Source of the DNA: Trichosphaerium sp. ATCC 40318
Taxonomy: Eukaryota > Discosea > Flabellinia > Trichosidae
DNA length: 36,848 nucleotides
Assembly (NCBI GenBank): GCA_038496445.1
Contig: JALMLS010000049.1
Location: 1-36,848, forward strand
Direction: 5' to 3'
Below, one piece after another: positions 22,657 through 34,995 of this stretch; position 1 is the stretch's first letter, and each line of letters opens with the position of its first letter. The notes under the pieces are model-generated. The model did no database searches, was not told the DNA's origin, and saw nothing but the letters and a program-made list of their open reading frames with translations. The position numbers and the translations under genes were made by a program.

Positions 22657-25600
22657 ATGGATGCCATAGCATCAAAAGAAGGGTACTATCAGGCAATTTA
22701 TTATTTTACCGCAAAAGTTTGAATATTGACCTTCAACACAGTTCGGGATCGGCTTCTTCAGGCGATAAGCCACAGGTATAGTGTATTTTACCTATTCTAC
22801 TATTTTATTTACATCTATCGATAAATAGTCTTCGAGTATTACGGGTAGTAGTACTGGACGTGGCACGTGCTTTTTTATTCTGTTTTTAGAAGGAAGTAAA
22901 TTATTTTGGGTATTGACAGTATTTTTTACTTAGTTGCCAAGTTATACGCATGGGGAGGGTACCAAGCTGGAGAGACTACTCAGGGGACATTAGTACCACG
23001 TTTATTATCTTTTACATCGAGTGTTAAGAAAGTTTTTTGCGGTTACTTTCACGCAGCAGCGATACTGGGTACAGAAAATCGTTTAGATCTTTTTTTATCA
23101 AATAAGGCCACGTGATGCCAACAGTCGTTTATGTTTTTTGATTATTATTATTAGATGACGACAGAGTTTTCTGTTGGGGACAAGGAAGGTATGGAAAGGT
23201 ATTCACGCAGTGATTAAACTGTACCTAATAATTCAGCTCGGTACAGGCGATGAAGTTGATAGACGTCAACCTTTTCATATCAGCAGATTGGATCATATTA
23301 AAATAAAAGGTGAATAAAACTACTCCTTATTATTATGATATTATATAACACTATTGAACAAGTAATTTCATGTGGGAAGGATCACACGATAGCATACTCT
23401 GATACTTCAAAAGAAGAGTTCACAGTATGGGCGTGGGGAAACAATAACAAATGTCAAATTGAGGCTAGATATCCCGATATTGTTTTGGCTCCTGAACGTA
23501 TTACAAATACTATTGGCGGTGTAAAGATTAGAGATATGGTTGCTGGTACAGTACACTCATGCGCTATAACAAGTAAGCCTATATTTTTCGTTGGATGTAC
23601 AGTGTTAGTGCAGAAAACATTTACTTTTTCTTAAAAGGAGATGATACTGTTTATGTATGGGGAGCAACTGAAAACTCCACAAAACGTGTCCAAGTAGCAA
23701 AGAATATAAAAGACGCTAGTTTCACTGATGAAGCATTGGTCCTTCTCAGCAGTGAGTACTAACAATACAGAACGAAAAAAAGTACTAACAAGTCATAGGA
23801 AAGGGTGAGGTTTTTTTGCTAAACTTGGGAACGCTAGGTACGTTGTCAGAGGAACTCTGACCTTTGTATGCCATCTAAACCCTTTTTTCTCTAGCAAAAG
23901 AATCCGCTGCTTTCAAGTTAGCTCAAGCGATTGGACTTGTAGCGTATAGACGTAATGTTGAGCATACTCCAGCTAACCGTGTAAAAATGTTTCATGTGTC
24001 TAAAGATATAAAAGAGAGATTTACTGCTATCAGTTCAGGAGCGCAGCATATTGTTGGTATTGCTGGTAAGCGGTTAATCACCTAAATAGATTCATTGTTA
24101 TTCTAACATAAGAAGGTGGAAAGGTTTATACATTCGGTCTTGGGTTCTACGGTAAGCCAAAAAAAGGAATGTTGGTAAGGAGGTTTTTATATTTTTTCAG
24201 GTTCACTTGGACATGGTGTCAAGGAAAACGCTGTTCCAGCACCAAAACATGTAAAAGGCTTGGTAGGAGAAACGGTTATCAAAATTGCATGTGGAGCGTA
24301 TCACACTGTAGCGTTGACTGGTAATCTCTATTTTTTTTTTTTTTTTTTTTTTTGATTCTAAAAGTTGATTTTTTAGCAACGGCTTGTGTATATACTTGGG
24401 GTTCCAATAAATACGGGTGTTTGGGTATGGGGGATACAAAAATACGGAGCTCACCTATGTTCGTTGAAGGACTTGAGGATAGGTACTCAAAACACCTTCA
24501 TACGATGTCGTTTTTAATGAATCTCTAGAGCTATCGATATAATAGCTGCTGGTGGATGTTGCTCGTTTGCTATTGACGATTGGAGACTCAATGAAATGTT
24601 AGGGTTTTCTGAGAGTAATAAAGATGCTATGCAATCTCAATTGAATAACTTGATCACGAACTCACCATACCAGCACATGTCTAGTTTTCTGGAGAGGTAA
24701 TTAAATACTTTCTTATTATTTTCTTAGTTCGGTACCCTAATTATTTTTTTTCTTGTAGAGCTGAGTCTATGCTTGAAAAAAAAAGTACTCGGTTATTATC
24801 CATCGTGGTGATTAATTAATTGCTTAGGCACTACCAATATTTTAACAAGACTTTTTTCGTCGTCAGCTCCATTCCAACTTTCGACGAGACAACCAGAATT
24901 CACAGTTTATTGTGGATACTTTGTTTCTTCTCTGACAATACACAATCCATCTAAGAGAAAGCGACAATTCTTTATTCAAGTTGACACATCTATGCCATGG
25001 ATACGAATACAACCAAGACAGGGGAATGTTGTCCCAGTAAGTTATAAGTCATGAAACACGAGTACTCCTTAATGATTGTTACAGCAAGCGACAGTTGAAG
25101 TTAAAATAAAAATACCAACAGATCGAAGTGTTAATACTATTGCAATGTTTACAGCTGAAGGCAATTTTGATAGACTCTTATTTTGGCTTAATTAAGGTGT
25201 ATTTAGGTGATTCTGACAGGTTTATTATCATTAAAACTCCATCAAAGTATGTTGTGACCGATAATCAATTTGGTATTTCAGAGCTTAAAAAAAGCGATTT
25301 CACTTCAATGGAAAGAGTCAGTTCTGGAGGTTCAGGTGCAATTCTTTACAAGGTACATGAAAAAATATCTTCAATCGATACTGACAGTTCCAAGGCGAAT
25401 TGGGGACCTGACTTGGTCGCTGTAAAAGTATGGAAACAGAGTCATGAAGATAATTTAGATGAATTTAGACGAGAAATCACTATTTTAAGGTGAGCAACCC
25501 ACACTAGCGCTATTCACTTTGTTACTAATTATGTCCTTAACAGTCAGGTTCAGCATCCAAATATAGTGCTGTTGATGGCGGCTGTAATCGAGCTTCCTGA

Positions 25601-26462
25601 ATTTGGGATAGTGATGGAATACATGGAAGGCGGTAGCCTGTACTCAAGAGTTCATCAAAATAAAGTAAGTTGTTTTGAAGTGAAGTGCCTTCTTAACGCC
25701 TTGCATTAGACTGAGCTTTCCGCAAAGGAAAAGATAAACATTCTATTAGATACAACGAAGGGTATGAATCACATACATAGGCGGGGTACGTGAGGATAGA
25801 TATTGTTATCCAAACAATCAAATGATAATTTTTGTTTAAAGGCTTCGTTCATGCTGATTTAAAGAGCCTCAACTTGCTTCTATCAAGAGATTGTACAATC
25901 ACAAAAATATGCGATTTTGGATTGAGCAATACTACAAGAAAACCAACAGATGGTATCATAGGATCAACACATTGGGTAACATAAAGGACACTCTAAGACT
26001 ACCCAAACATAATGCGTGTACTTAGATGGCACCTGAAGTGATAACAAACAGCGGAGTTTCTAAACAAAGTGATGTGTATAGGTACCTACCCTCAATACAT
26101 ATTTCTCTAATTGGAAATATCTCATCACGTGATAGTTTCGGTGTTGTCATGTGGGAAGTGGTAGTTGGCCAACCGATTTATCCGGGTAAGGGATACGGTT
26201 AAATTATTCTCACAAATCTACGAAGTGGAGAAAAGTGGATTGCTTGCTTATTGTGTTTATAGGTCTGACTCAATTTCAAATAAGAAGTCATGTTCTTGAA
26301 GGAAACAGGCCTGAGATACCACAAGATATAGATAAGTCTGTGGTCGATATTTTACAAGCGTGTTGGTCCAAACAACCAGATATGAGGCCGTCCTTTTCTG
26401 CTGTTTGGAAGCAACTACAACTTCTGCCCAAACTATCGCCCAGGCGATCCCATCTTGCCTAA
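22657..26462 (+). CDS. RCC1 beta-propeller / protein kinase fusion
   Basis: A gene of many exons. I propose the start MDAIASKE at 22657; the small exons before 22930 are uncertain. About seven RCC1-type blades follow, recognised by LYAWGGYQ, RVFCWGQGRYG, TVWAWGNNN, TVYVWG, a weak KGEVFLL, KVYTFGLGFYGSLGHG and CVYTWGSNKYGCLGMG, the last two with ACGAYHTVAL and AAGGCCSFAI. A beta-rich linker (about 24880-25200, FFIQVDTSMPWIRIQP) resembles an Ig-like or MSP-type fold. The C-terminal kinase has VSSGGSGAIL, VAVKVW, MEYMEGGSLYSRVH, HADLKSLNLLL, CDFGLSN, HWMAPEV, SDVYSFGVVMWE and CWSKQPDMRPSF, typical of tyrosine-kinase-like kinases. The catalytic loop is HAD instead of HRD, while the Lys, catalytic Asp and DFG are kept. 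It ends in TAA at 26460-26462. RCC1 propellers often bind GTPases or chromatin; here the partner is unknown. Confidence 0.82.
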
Positions 26463-26699
26463 TAAACCGTAAATTATTACCTAACCAGTAACGTCTTATC
26501 CATCGTATTATTTGAAATGTCAGCAGTTTACCCATTTTACAGCGTGGAGTTTCGAGTTTTATTTCACTTTCTCAAAGGTCATTTGTTCCACTAAGTGATG
26601 AAACATATTTCTTACTGGGTTACAGCGGGTGTGGGCGAGAAACTACGCGTTGAAATACCAAAAATTACCAGTTTTCTCCGTCGGTTCAAAAAACGTGTT

Positions 26700-29600
26700 A
26701 TGCGAGCAGCTCTTGCTATTTTGGCGCTTATAAGCGCTTGTATTATTCCATTAGTTAGAAATCAGGACTGCGTTTATACAGGTATTTACGGTATGACTTT
26801 TGTTCTTAACAACGTATAAGCTAGCACTCCAAATGATGGTACTAGCAGTACGACAGCTCAACAAAAAGTAGAAGCGTGTATTGTAGACGACGATATTGTT
26901 TCAAACAAATGCGTGGAGCTCACTTTATCCCTTCCAAGCGTCAATGGAGTAATTGCGGGCATGTATGGGTACGTAACCATATTTATCGCTGTCTGCGCTT
27001 GTTTCGCACGTGATAGCCCAGATTAATGGTAGTACTAGGGAAACGGATAGGGTTTTTATAAAACGCTTAGGCAATACTGCTTCTGAATACAACGCCAATG
27101 ATAATGACATAACTACAAGAAATGACTTACGAAAGTACAGTGCTAGCAAAAAAAAAAACAAACAAAAAAAACCAACTTATCATGTTCAAGTTGTCAGAGG
27201 ATCGCATTAGTAGGAGACACCAAAGATAAATTTTCTTACCTTTGTATCATCAGCCAGAGTCTTTCATACTTTTGCAGTATAGATAGCATGCCTGGCGCAT
27301 TCGAACAAGCAGTACAGCATTTATATTCGAATTTCCGTTGATGCTGTTTTAGGATCAAAATAATGAAACTTGTACTGAGATACCTGGAGTAGTTCCTATG
27401 GAGTTAGTGGATTCGGTTCATCTCGATATTGCACTGAGTTCATTGCCTGAACAAACTAATCTTGTTCCGCCATTTATAGTTGCAGCTGGTAATAGGTTTT
27501 TTGTAAGTATCACGTGAGCGAATCAGTTATTAAACAAATAGCTTTAAAAAATTATTTATCTACATAGGAATACGATGGCATGTCTACGAATCCATATAAT
27601 CGAATACAAGCACCACCTTCGACTGATGGGTACCGTATGCTAATAAATTCAGATTCTGGTATGTCGTCGTTTTTTCTTGATGTATATTTAGACCTAAGTT
27701 TTAAAAATAGAAGCATGGGCGTGCTCGATGAGTGTAGGGGGCTTGTTTAGAGGAATCGATAATTTCACAAAGGTGTTTGATGACAGTCCTCCATGCCTCG
27801 ATATGGTTGTATGCGTTTATTGTATTACTAATCATAACTTCACGCTGACTTTGTGTTATTATTAGAGTTTAGATAATAGGCGTATCATTCTACTAGATCA
27901 AACCGGCACTGCATGTCACTAATCTTTAAAACCCTTTTCTAACTAACTGATACATACAATAGTTCAATACAATCACTTTAAGTGACAACAACGATGACAT
28001 CCGTATGGTGGGAGGTGCTAAACGCACATATGATAATATAGACGACCAGCACTTTTTCGTTAGTGTTGCAGAATGTCCTTTTATTGGTACTTAAAATATT
28101 ATTCTATCGCTTATTGGATTTTAGAAGCAACGTATGGATTTGTTGTACCAAGTCCACCAACCATACCAGCTATTCAAAATCCTATCGATGACTTTTTCAA
28201 TGTTACTACCAGAACCAGAATTCGGGGCTACACGCTTGAACTAGAACAAGCTAATGATTGGATTCTCAGTGTATTAATATTAGAACCAAATGCGAATACT
28301 TTAGGTAAGAATAACAAAGTAGTAAGATTTTCTTTAATAGCTTTTTTCTAAACATTGATTAGCTGGGGAATTGTGTTGCTTCTTAACATATAATAGTACT
28401 ATCCCTGGAATAATGGTAACAGAGTGTAGTGTCGAATGTGACGCACCTGTGCCCACTATGCCTCCTATGCCTGATATGCCTTCTATGCCTGCTATGCCAG
28501 CGAACAATATGGACGATGGGCTAAGCCAAGTAGTAGTAATACTAATTGGCATTATTGTTGTTATTGGTTTTATATTAGGTGTATGTGTTGTTATAGTGTT
28601 AGGATACTGGCTTAAACAAAAAAAGGTTTGATTCTCATTTCATGAATATCTGTTTAACGTTTTTGTTTAGAAGAAAAAGAATGGATCAACGAAATCACAC
28701 AATTTAAGTGGTACGTTGCTTTTTGTTTGGAGTAAAAAGATGGTTTGTATCATTCTAAGTGTATACCCTTAGCAACACATCACAAGTCAGAAACAAATTA
28801 CGGAGAGAGTAATATGGACACCCAGCCTATAAGTAAGTAATGATAAAAAAAATCCAGCTAATTTTATTAGATCCACGTGCAGACCGGTCTGAAGACAAAG
28901 GTTTGTTGCTTAAACGTTTTTTTTTCGAAAAATAATTGGATTGGTTAGGCGACTCAGTTTACGGTCCTGTCGAGATTCTAAGTAGTGGTAGGTTATTGCA
29001 TTATTGAAATATCGTTTAACATTAAACATAGATAGTCAAGGCTTGGAAAAAGCGTTACATAATAATATGGACCAGACATGGTTAATTGATTATGATGAAT
29101 TAAAACTTGGAAAAAGAATAGGAGCTGGAAGTTATGGAGTTGTGAGGAAAGGAACTTGGCGATTCAACACTGTTGCTATAAAATTTTGTTCAGATGTTGC
29201 TGCTACAGAAAGCTTTGTTGCAGAGGCCAAACTTATGGTTGAGTTGAGACCTCATAACAATGTCGTACAGGTATGGAGAAAATATTGTTTCTTTTTCTTT
29301 CTTTTTTCTTATTTTTTTAGGTGTTTGGTGTGAGTGTCAAAGATGATATGATTTACTTGCTAGTAATGGAATTCATGGCTGGTTTGTTTACTATTGCTTT
29401 ACTTGAGTTGATCGTTTTATGTAACCGTACTTTTTAATAGGTGGATCTTTGGACACTCTTCTTTTCTCAGATTCTTCAAAACTACCAATGAAACAAAAAG
29501 AAAAAATCATATTGGGTGTTGCAAAGGGTCTTCATCACTTACACAAGGAAGGCATCATACACAGGTAATGTTGATAATCACTAGACAATAAAATTAACAA

Positions 29601-30141
29601 TATGGTCCTATAGAGACCTGGCAGCGCGAAACGTGTTGCTAGACAAATCAAACACGCCAAAAATAAGCGATTTTGGTATGTCAAGACTTCTTGGCACTGA
29701 CGAGACAAACTATGCCAAAACAAAAAGCTCCATCGGTCCAATACGGTATATTATACTATATTAGAACACAAAAGACTGATATTAATAACGTTATAGATGG
29801 ATGGCACCAGAGAACATGAAAAAGAAATATTCTCCAAAATCAGATGTTTGGTCATTTGCTAGTTTCCTTGTACGACCCTTTTGTCACGTGCAACTTTGAG
29901 AGATATTGTTTGCTTACATTTGTGGCTATAGTTTGAAGTTTTTCATGAGACAGAGCCTTGGGCAGAGGTTGGAGACGATATGTTAAATTTGGCAGTTCGT
30001 ATCAGAGATAAAGGTGTTACACCTGCGGTCAATGAAGACTTGACACCCAAGAAATACATGGCTGTCATGGAGAAATGTTGGCAGATAGACCCAGATGAAA
30101 GGCCTTCAATGGAAGATGTTTGTAACTCTCTCACTGTCTAA
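26700..30141 (+). CDS. Receptor-type tyrosine-kinase-like protein
   Basis: A multi-exon gene. [19 protein letters not shown] at 26700 looks like a signal peptide; an in-frame ATG at 26595 would add about 35 residues. The extracellular part (about 26870-28440) has scattered Cys and no family I recognise. A Met/Pro-rich stalk ([14 protein letters not shown]) leads to one membrane span ([20 protein letters not shown], about 28530) and a basic stop-transfer KQKK. Several tiny exons (28670-29000) encode the juxtamembrane part. The kinase follows: [76 protein letters not shown] and [12 protein letters not shown], ending in TAA at 30139-30141. HRDLAARN is the classic tyrosine-kinase catalytic loop, so Tyr phosphorylation is plausible; the ligand is unknown. 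Confidence 0.85.
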
Positions 30142-30515
30142 TAATAATAAAAGATGTATTGTACAAAGATACTTGTTAAAATGTGTAACTCTGAAGATGC
30201 AGACGTTAATTTCGCAAAAAATTCTGATTTCGGTAATCTTAGCCGACGGTTAACCGTTATAAGTTTTTTTGAAACCAAGTTGAGACAGGCCACTACACCT
30301 CTAAAGAGGGGATGGAACTCATAAGATAGGTCTCACACGTAAATAGCTCATAATTCGGCATAATAAGATAGTGTATAGGTGCATCAAGTTAGCTTCCCTT
30401 GTATTGGCGCGTTTGGATGAGAACCCGGAAAAAAAAATCAAGTTAAAAGGCGAAGTAATATTCCTTGTTCCAGCCGGTGCACATTGAAATAAGTAGCCAT
30501 TACCCAAACCAACAT
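30142..30515. other. Intergenic region
   Basis: About 370 bp between the receptor kinase stop and the secreted-protein start. AT-rich, no gene seen. It should hold the terminator of one gene and the promoter of the next. Confidence 0.4.
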
Positions 30516-32009
30516 ATGATACACGACGCATCTCTAGCAGTATTCATCGCCTTATTGGCGTTAGGGTACTGCGGTACAACGCCAAACTGGACGCCAACTT
30601 ATGATATGCAAATGTCGACTATATTTATGCCTTGTAATGACTCTGGCTTCTTCGATGCCAAGTTTGCTGCTCAGTTCGGTATTGCTGATTTTGATTGGAG
30701 TAATGCGAAGCAGTTATGGGCTAACGCAAAACCAATGAACTGTGAGGAGCTACTGGTGGAACAAGTGAAACTTGTAAAGGCCGTTAATCCGAAAACAAAA
30801 GTTTTCGTGTACAGAAACCTTGTCAAAGGTAACGTCGGCTTAATTTCTTTTTTACTTGTCCTTTTTACTAACGCACGTGACCAGCGCTTCCTTGGTATAC
30901 GAATGTACGCACAAAGATAACAGACTCTGCTTACGCTGGGTGGTTTTTAAAGTTCTCTGGTAAAAATAATTATCACGTGCCTCAATGCGACAAAAACTAC
31001 GATCCTCCTCTTTGTACAGAGTTTTATCATGATCAAGATCAAACACCTCAACATCCTCACGGAGATGGTTCTTGTACCGACCCATGCGACTGTGGAGGCG
31101 TTCCATGTGGTGAATACCTTTGGGATCATCGTAATACGACATTAACGGATTATTTGATAAATCACGTGATTCTTGGCGAAACAGGCAAGTTCTGGGCTTT
31201 TTAGCCGTTGTTATTTGTTCCTAACGTTTTTAGGCCTTGGCAATCCTCAGATATCTGGATTTTATCTTGACGATGGTTGGACAGATTACCCTGCAAACAG
31301 ACAAGGATGGCAACCAAAGCAAGGATTCTGCGATCACTCCAAATACGGTATTGCATTTTATCGGATTATTCGTTTCTTTTTTTCTGACTTTTATAAATAA
31401 GGTGGGGCGACTGAAGAAGACTACTATTGTACTGCAGATATGGGTCTCACACAAACCGACACTACAGCGATTTATACAACTTGGAGAGCGAATATTGCCA
31501 AGGTACATGCTGCTATTGCTGGAAAAGGTGGATGGAGTTGGCAACAGTTTACTGGTTTTGCAACGCCTACTAAAGAAAAATGTGCGCTTACATTCAGAGC
31601 TGAATGTAACAAAGACTCTGAAGCATATACCAATGCTTTGTACTACAAGGTAAAACAACTTTTAGACTAAATAAGAAAACACTGACTTTTTTTTTTGTTT
31701 TAGTACACAATAGATGAGCATGTCTCTCCTCTTCCTCAGTTCAATGAAGACTTGGCAGGTTTCCTGCTGGTTAGAGGACCTTACGCATGGCTTGGATATG
31801 GTTGGAGCGGTTGTTCAAAAGGTAACGATCCTCCAGGAGCTGGAGGAAAACCATACTTGTTCCCAGATGAACTAAAAGTAGACTACGGAACACCAACGGA
31901 GGTTTGTCATGAAACATCAAGTAATAGTGGTGTATTTGTTCGTAAATGGACCAAAGCTACTATACAGTTCGATTGTAATACGTACACAGGTAGTATTACT
32001 ATGAACTAA
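30516..32009 (+). CDS. Secreted protein of a conserved uncharacterised family, possibly glycosidase-like
   Basis: Starts at 30516 with a signal peptide (MIHDASLAVFIALLALGYCG). About five exons (30516-30829, 30886-31184, about 31234-31346, about 31404-31649, about 31704-32009) give roughly 420 residues rich in Cys and Trp. Notable segments are VFVYRNLVK, CDCGGVPCGEYLWDHRN, ISGFYLDDGW, EEDYYCTADMGLTQTDTT, FLLVRGPYAWLGYGW and VFVRKWTKATIQFDC. From memory these blocks are shared with predicted secreted proteins of green algae and other protists, which have no assigned function. The DDGW strand and aromatic-rich loops suggest a TIM-barrel glycosidase-like fold, but I name no substrate. Ends in TAA at 32007-32009. 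No breaks seen. Confidence 0.75.
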
Positions 32010-32059
32010 TACAACTTGTACTTCACGACAATAAAGTTAGTCAATCACATTTTTTTTTT

Positions 32060-32605
32060 GTATTGCTATTGTTGGAGGCAAACTTGATTTTGTAGCTCAC
32101 GTTGTTGCTACATATTACAGTGAGGACCAAGTATGCTTTCCCTAGAGCTCAAGTGTCATCGATAGCACCAAATCCTCCATCCTATTGCTCTAGTATTGTC
32201 TGTAACAACAATAGCCACAGTTTCAGCAGTGTTTTTTGAAACTTTTTTTTATTGAACAGTCGCCAATCGTAAGCATGATCATCCACAATACAATCGCTTG
32301 GGTTACAAGAAACAAGAGTCAACATGATATTATTACAAATACAGATGGTTTGTATGTGGAGATGATCCTCAAACATGTGCCTACCCCCAAACTCTTAGTA
32401 TTCAGGTAAAGGTTTGATTATTGTTAATACCAAAACTAGTAGTTAAATGCTGTGTAGGTTTGAAAATCGTGTTGACAATTTGGATGTTGAGAAACCAAGC
32501 GTTTTCCTCTTGTAACCTTACTATTGAGTTTTTTAAGTTTCTGTTTGCACAAGAGATGCATATCGCACAAACCTTTGAACACAACGAACAACAAATAATA
32601 AAGAT
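32060..32605 (+). pseudogene. Inverted, decayed partial copy of the MRH gene
   Basis: Sequence here matches the reverse complement of about 640-1510, including the exon ending ...IAPNPPS, the CGDDPQTC segment (about 32350), the next intron and the exon with a conserved GATGTTGAGAAACC-like block. Compared with the left copy it lacks the roughly 330 bp that encode the middle of the second MRH domain. A single-base deletion near 32283 and an in-frame TGA near 32322 break it. It follows the secreted-protein gene by about 50 bp, but nothing suggests it is part of that gene. Confidence 0.7.
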
Positions 32606-33052
32606 CTGATTTCACCGTTTAAAGTGTTAGAGTTCTTTCACTGTCAGTTTACTCTCTTCTATCTAACCAAAGAGAACTAACTATAGACGATGTTGGTGGA
32701 AGACAAAATATCTTGTGGCTTTAGCACAGCACCAAGTATTTGGTACAATTATAAAGAACATTTAGAAAATAAAAGAAAGGTTTTTGGAGAAAACAAACTT
32801 AAAAGGAGATTTTTGGGTGAGATGTGGGTGATTGCTCCTGCTTGCCATGTTGTTTAAGCTTTGTAGGTTGTTGCTGATTTATACAAGTCAACTGAAGTTT
32901 ATCAATATATATGTAACGGAGTAAAACACATGTACAACCATTAAAAATGTGTATTGTAAAAAATATTATTAACTTGATTGAAATGTTTAGATTTATTCTT
33001 CTATCTAAGACCTAAATTAATCTTTTAGAACCAAAATGATTCCCTCTACATT
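32606..33052. other. Intergenic region between converging units
   Basis: About 450 bp of AT-rich sequence between the MRH remnant and the stop of the minus-strand LRR gene. I see no gene or repeat. Confidence 0.4.
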
Positions 33053-34995
33053 TTACCAAAAACCTTCATTGTTTTCACTTGATATAAAAAATGCGCCAGC
33101 CAGCTGAAGTGCTTCTATACCTTTGTCACTCACTTTTGTTCCTCCCAGTCTAATAATGTGAACACCTGCTAGGGCATTAACACATTCATCTGTAACACTT
33201 GTAAATCTCAGAGAAATTTCGTGGACGCCAACAAGTGCTTTTACACCTTCATCTGTAACTTTAGTGCCCTCTAAATCTATAGTGTGTACACCTGAAAGTG
33301 CTTTGACACCTTCATCTGTAACTTTAGTTTCCGTAAGATCAATCGTATGAACACCACTCAATGCTTTTATACCTTCATCTGTTATAAGGGAAGAATGGGC
33401 AAGTTTAATGGTATGAACTCCTGCAAGTGCTTTTAATGTTTCATCTGTAACTTCAGTGTACTCCAGGTCAATGAAATGGACTCCTGCAAGTGGTTTTACA
33501 CCTTCATCAGTCACTCTTGTAGAACGAAGGTATATTGTGTGAACACCAGCAAGTGCTTTTACACCATCATCTGTAACCTTAGTGCCACCGAGATAAATTG
33601 TGTGAACACCAGAAAGAGCTTTGAGACCTTTATCTGTGATATTAGATTCCCAAAGGTTGATTTTGTGCACGCCGGCCAGTGATATAACACCCTGTTCTGG
33701 AATATCACATGCTGGAAGGTGTATAGTATGAACACCTGCCAAAGCTTTCATTCCTTCAATTGTAAATTCCTGATTCATTCCAAGTCTGATTGTATGGACG
33801 CCCGCAAGTGCTTTCAAACCTTCATCTGTTATTGAAATTCCATCTAAACTAATTGTATGAACCCCTGCAAGTGCTTTGACACCTCTTTCTGTAACCATGG
33901 TATCATTAAGGCTAATTGTATGAACACCAGCAAGTGGTATCACACCTTCATCTGTAACTGTAGTTCTTTCCAGGTTAATTGTGTGAACCCCAGCAAGAGC
34001 TTTTACACCTTCATCTGTAAATTGATAACAAGACGTAAGATTAATCGTATGAACACCTGCCAGAACCATGAGCATCTTGTCTGTAACCGCTCCAGCCAAA
34101 TTGATCTTGTGAACTCCTTTAAGCGCTTTAATACCATCAATAGTACACCTGCAGTTGTCAAAATCTATTGTGTGAACACCAGCAAGCGCTTTCAGACCTT
34201 CATCTGTAACTTTCCTTGCTCTATCAAGGCTAATAGTATGAACACCAGCAAGCGCTTTGATTCCTTCATCTGTTACTCTAGTACGACCAACATCAATAGT
34301 GTGAATCCCAGAGAATACTTTTATTGAATTATCTGTTGCTTTGGTTTGTCTTAGGTTGATACTATGAGCACCTTTAAGCGCTTTTATACCTTCATCTGTA
34401 ATTCTTCGCACTCCTTGAAGGTTGATTGTATGAGCACCTTTAAGCGCTTTTAAACCTAACACGTGATAAGCTTTTCAAAAAACGTGATGTCATCGTTTTT
34501 GAATAAAATTAGAAAAACGTGATTGGAGATGGTTGTATTAAACTGATGAGTGTTTTCAGACAGGACAGTCCGCGTGTTTAAGTTTGAATGAGTACCTTTG
34601 TCTGTTATCAGAGTTCTCTTTAGGTTGATGGTGTGTACACCTGATAAGAACGATAATGCTTCGTCTGTTACATTGGTATACTTGAGATTGACACTACGAA
34701 CGCCTTTAAGCAGTTTGATGCCTTCACTTGGCACTGATTTGAGTACTTTTACATTGGTGTGTTGTAGAGCGCCCTTGTACTTTGCGAAAGCCTTGGCATC
34801 ATCTATCGTCTTCAACGTCGCGCTGTAGTACCCAATAACATCATGAACGATTGCGGCAAGTCTGTGACAACTCTGAGCGGCTGAATAACGTGCTTTGGTA
34901 GTAAAACAGAGAATGACGCCCAAAATCTCATTAGGCAGTGTAAGGAGGTTTGCGTTAACCTTTGTACGAGGATCGGACGTTATGTATTTATCCAT
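33053..34995 (-). CDS. F-box/LRR protein with about 23 GVHTI-type repeats
   Basis: Starts MDKYITSDPRTKVNANLLTL at 34995 and ends TGG-TAA at 33053. Exon 1 (34596-34995) holds an F-box-like LPNEILGVILCFTTKARYS and the first units. A 140 bp intron (34456-34595; GTACTC...GTTAG) joins in frame to exon 2. I count about 23 leucine-rich units of roughly 22-24 residues with the core VTDEGVKALAGVHTI-L, many nearly identical, suggesting recent expansion by unequal exchange. LRR arrays of this kind form a curved solenoid for protein binding, and the F-box would link it to an SCF ubiquitin ligase; both are family inferences. The F-box region is clearly homologous to the split gene at 12086. The intron carries three ATCACGT motifs, one a full CACGTG. 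Confidence 0.85.

Noticed and set aside
33476-34327. Plus-strand ORFs (up to 156 codons) opposite the LRR gene
   Set aside because: They are antisense shadows created by the regular repeat on the minus strand; their Cys/Asn-rich repeats mirror the LRR codons.
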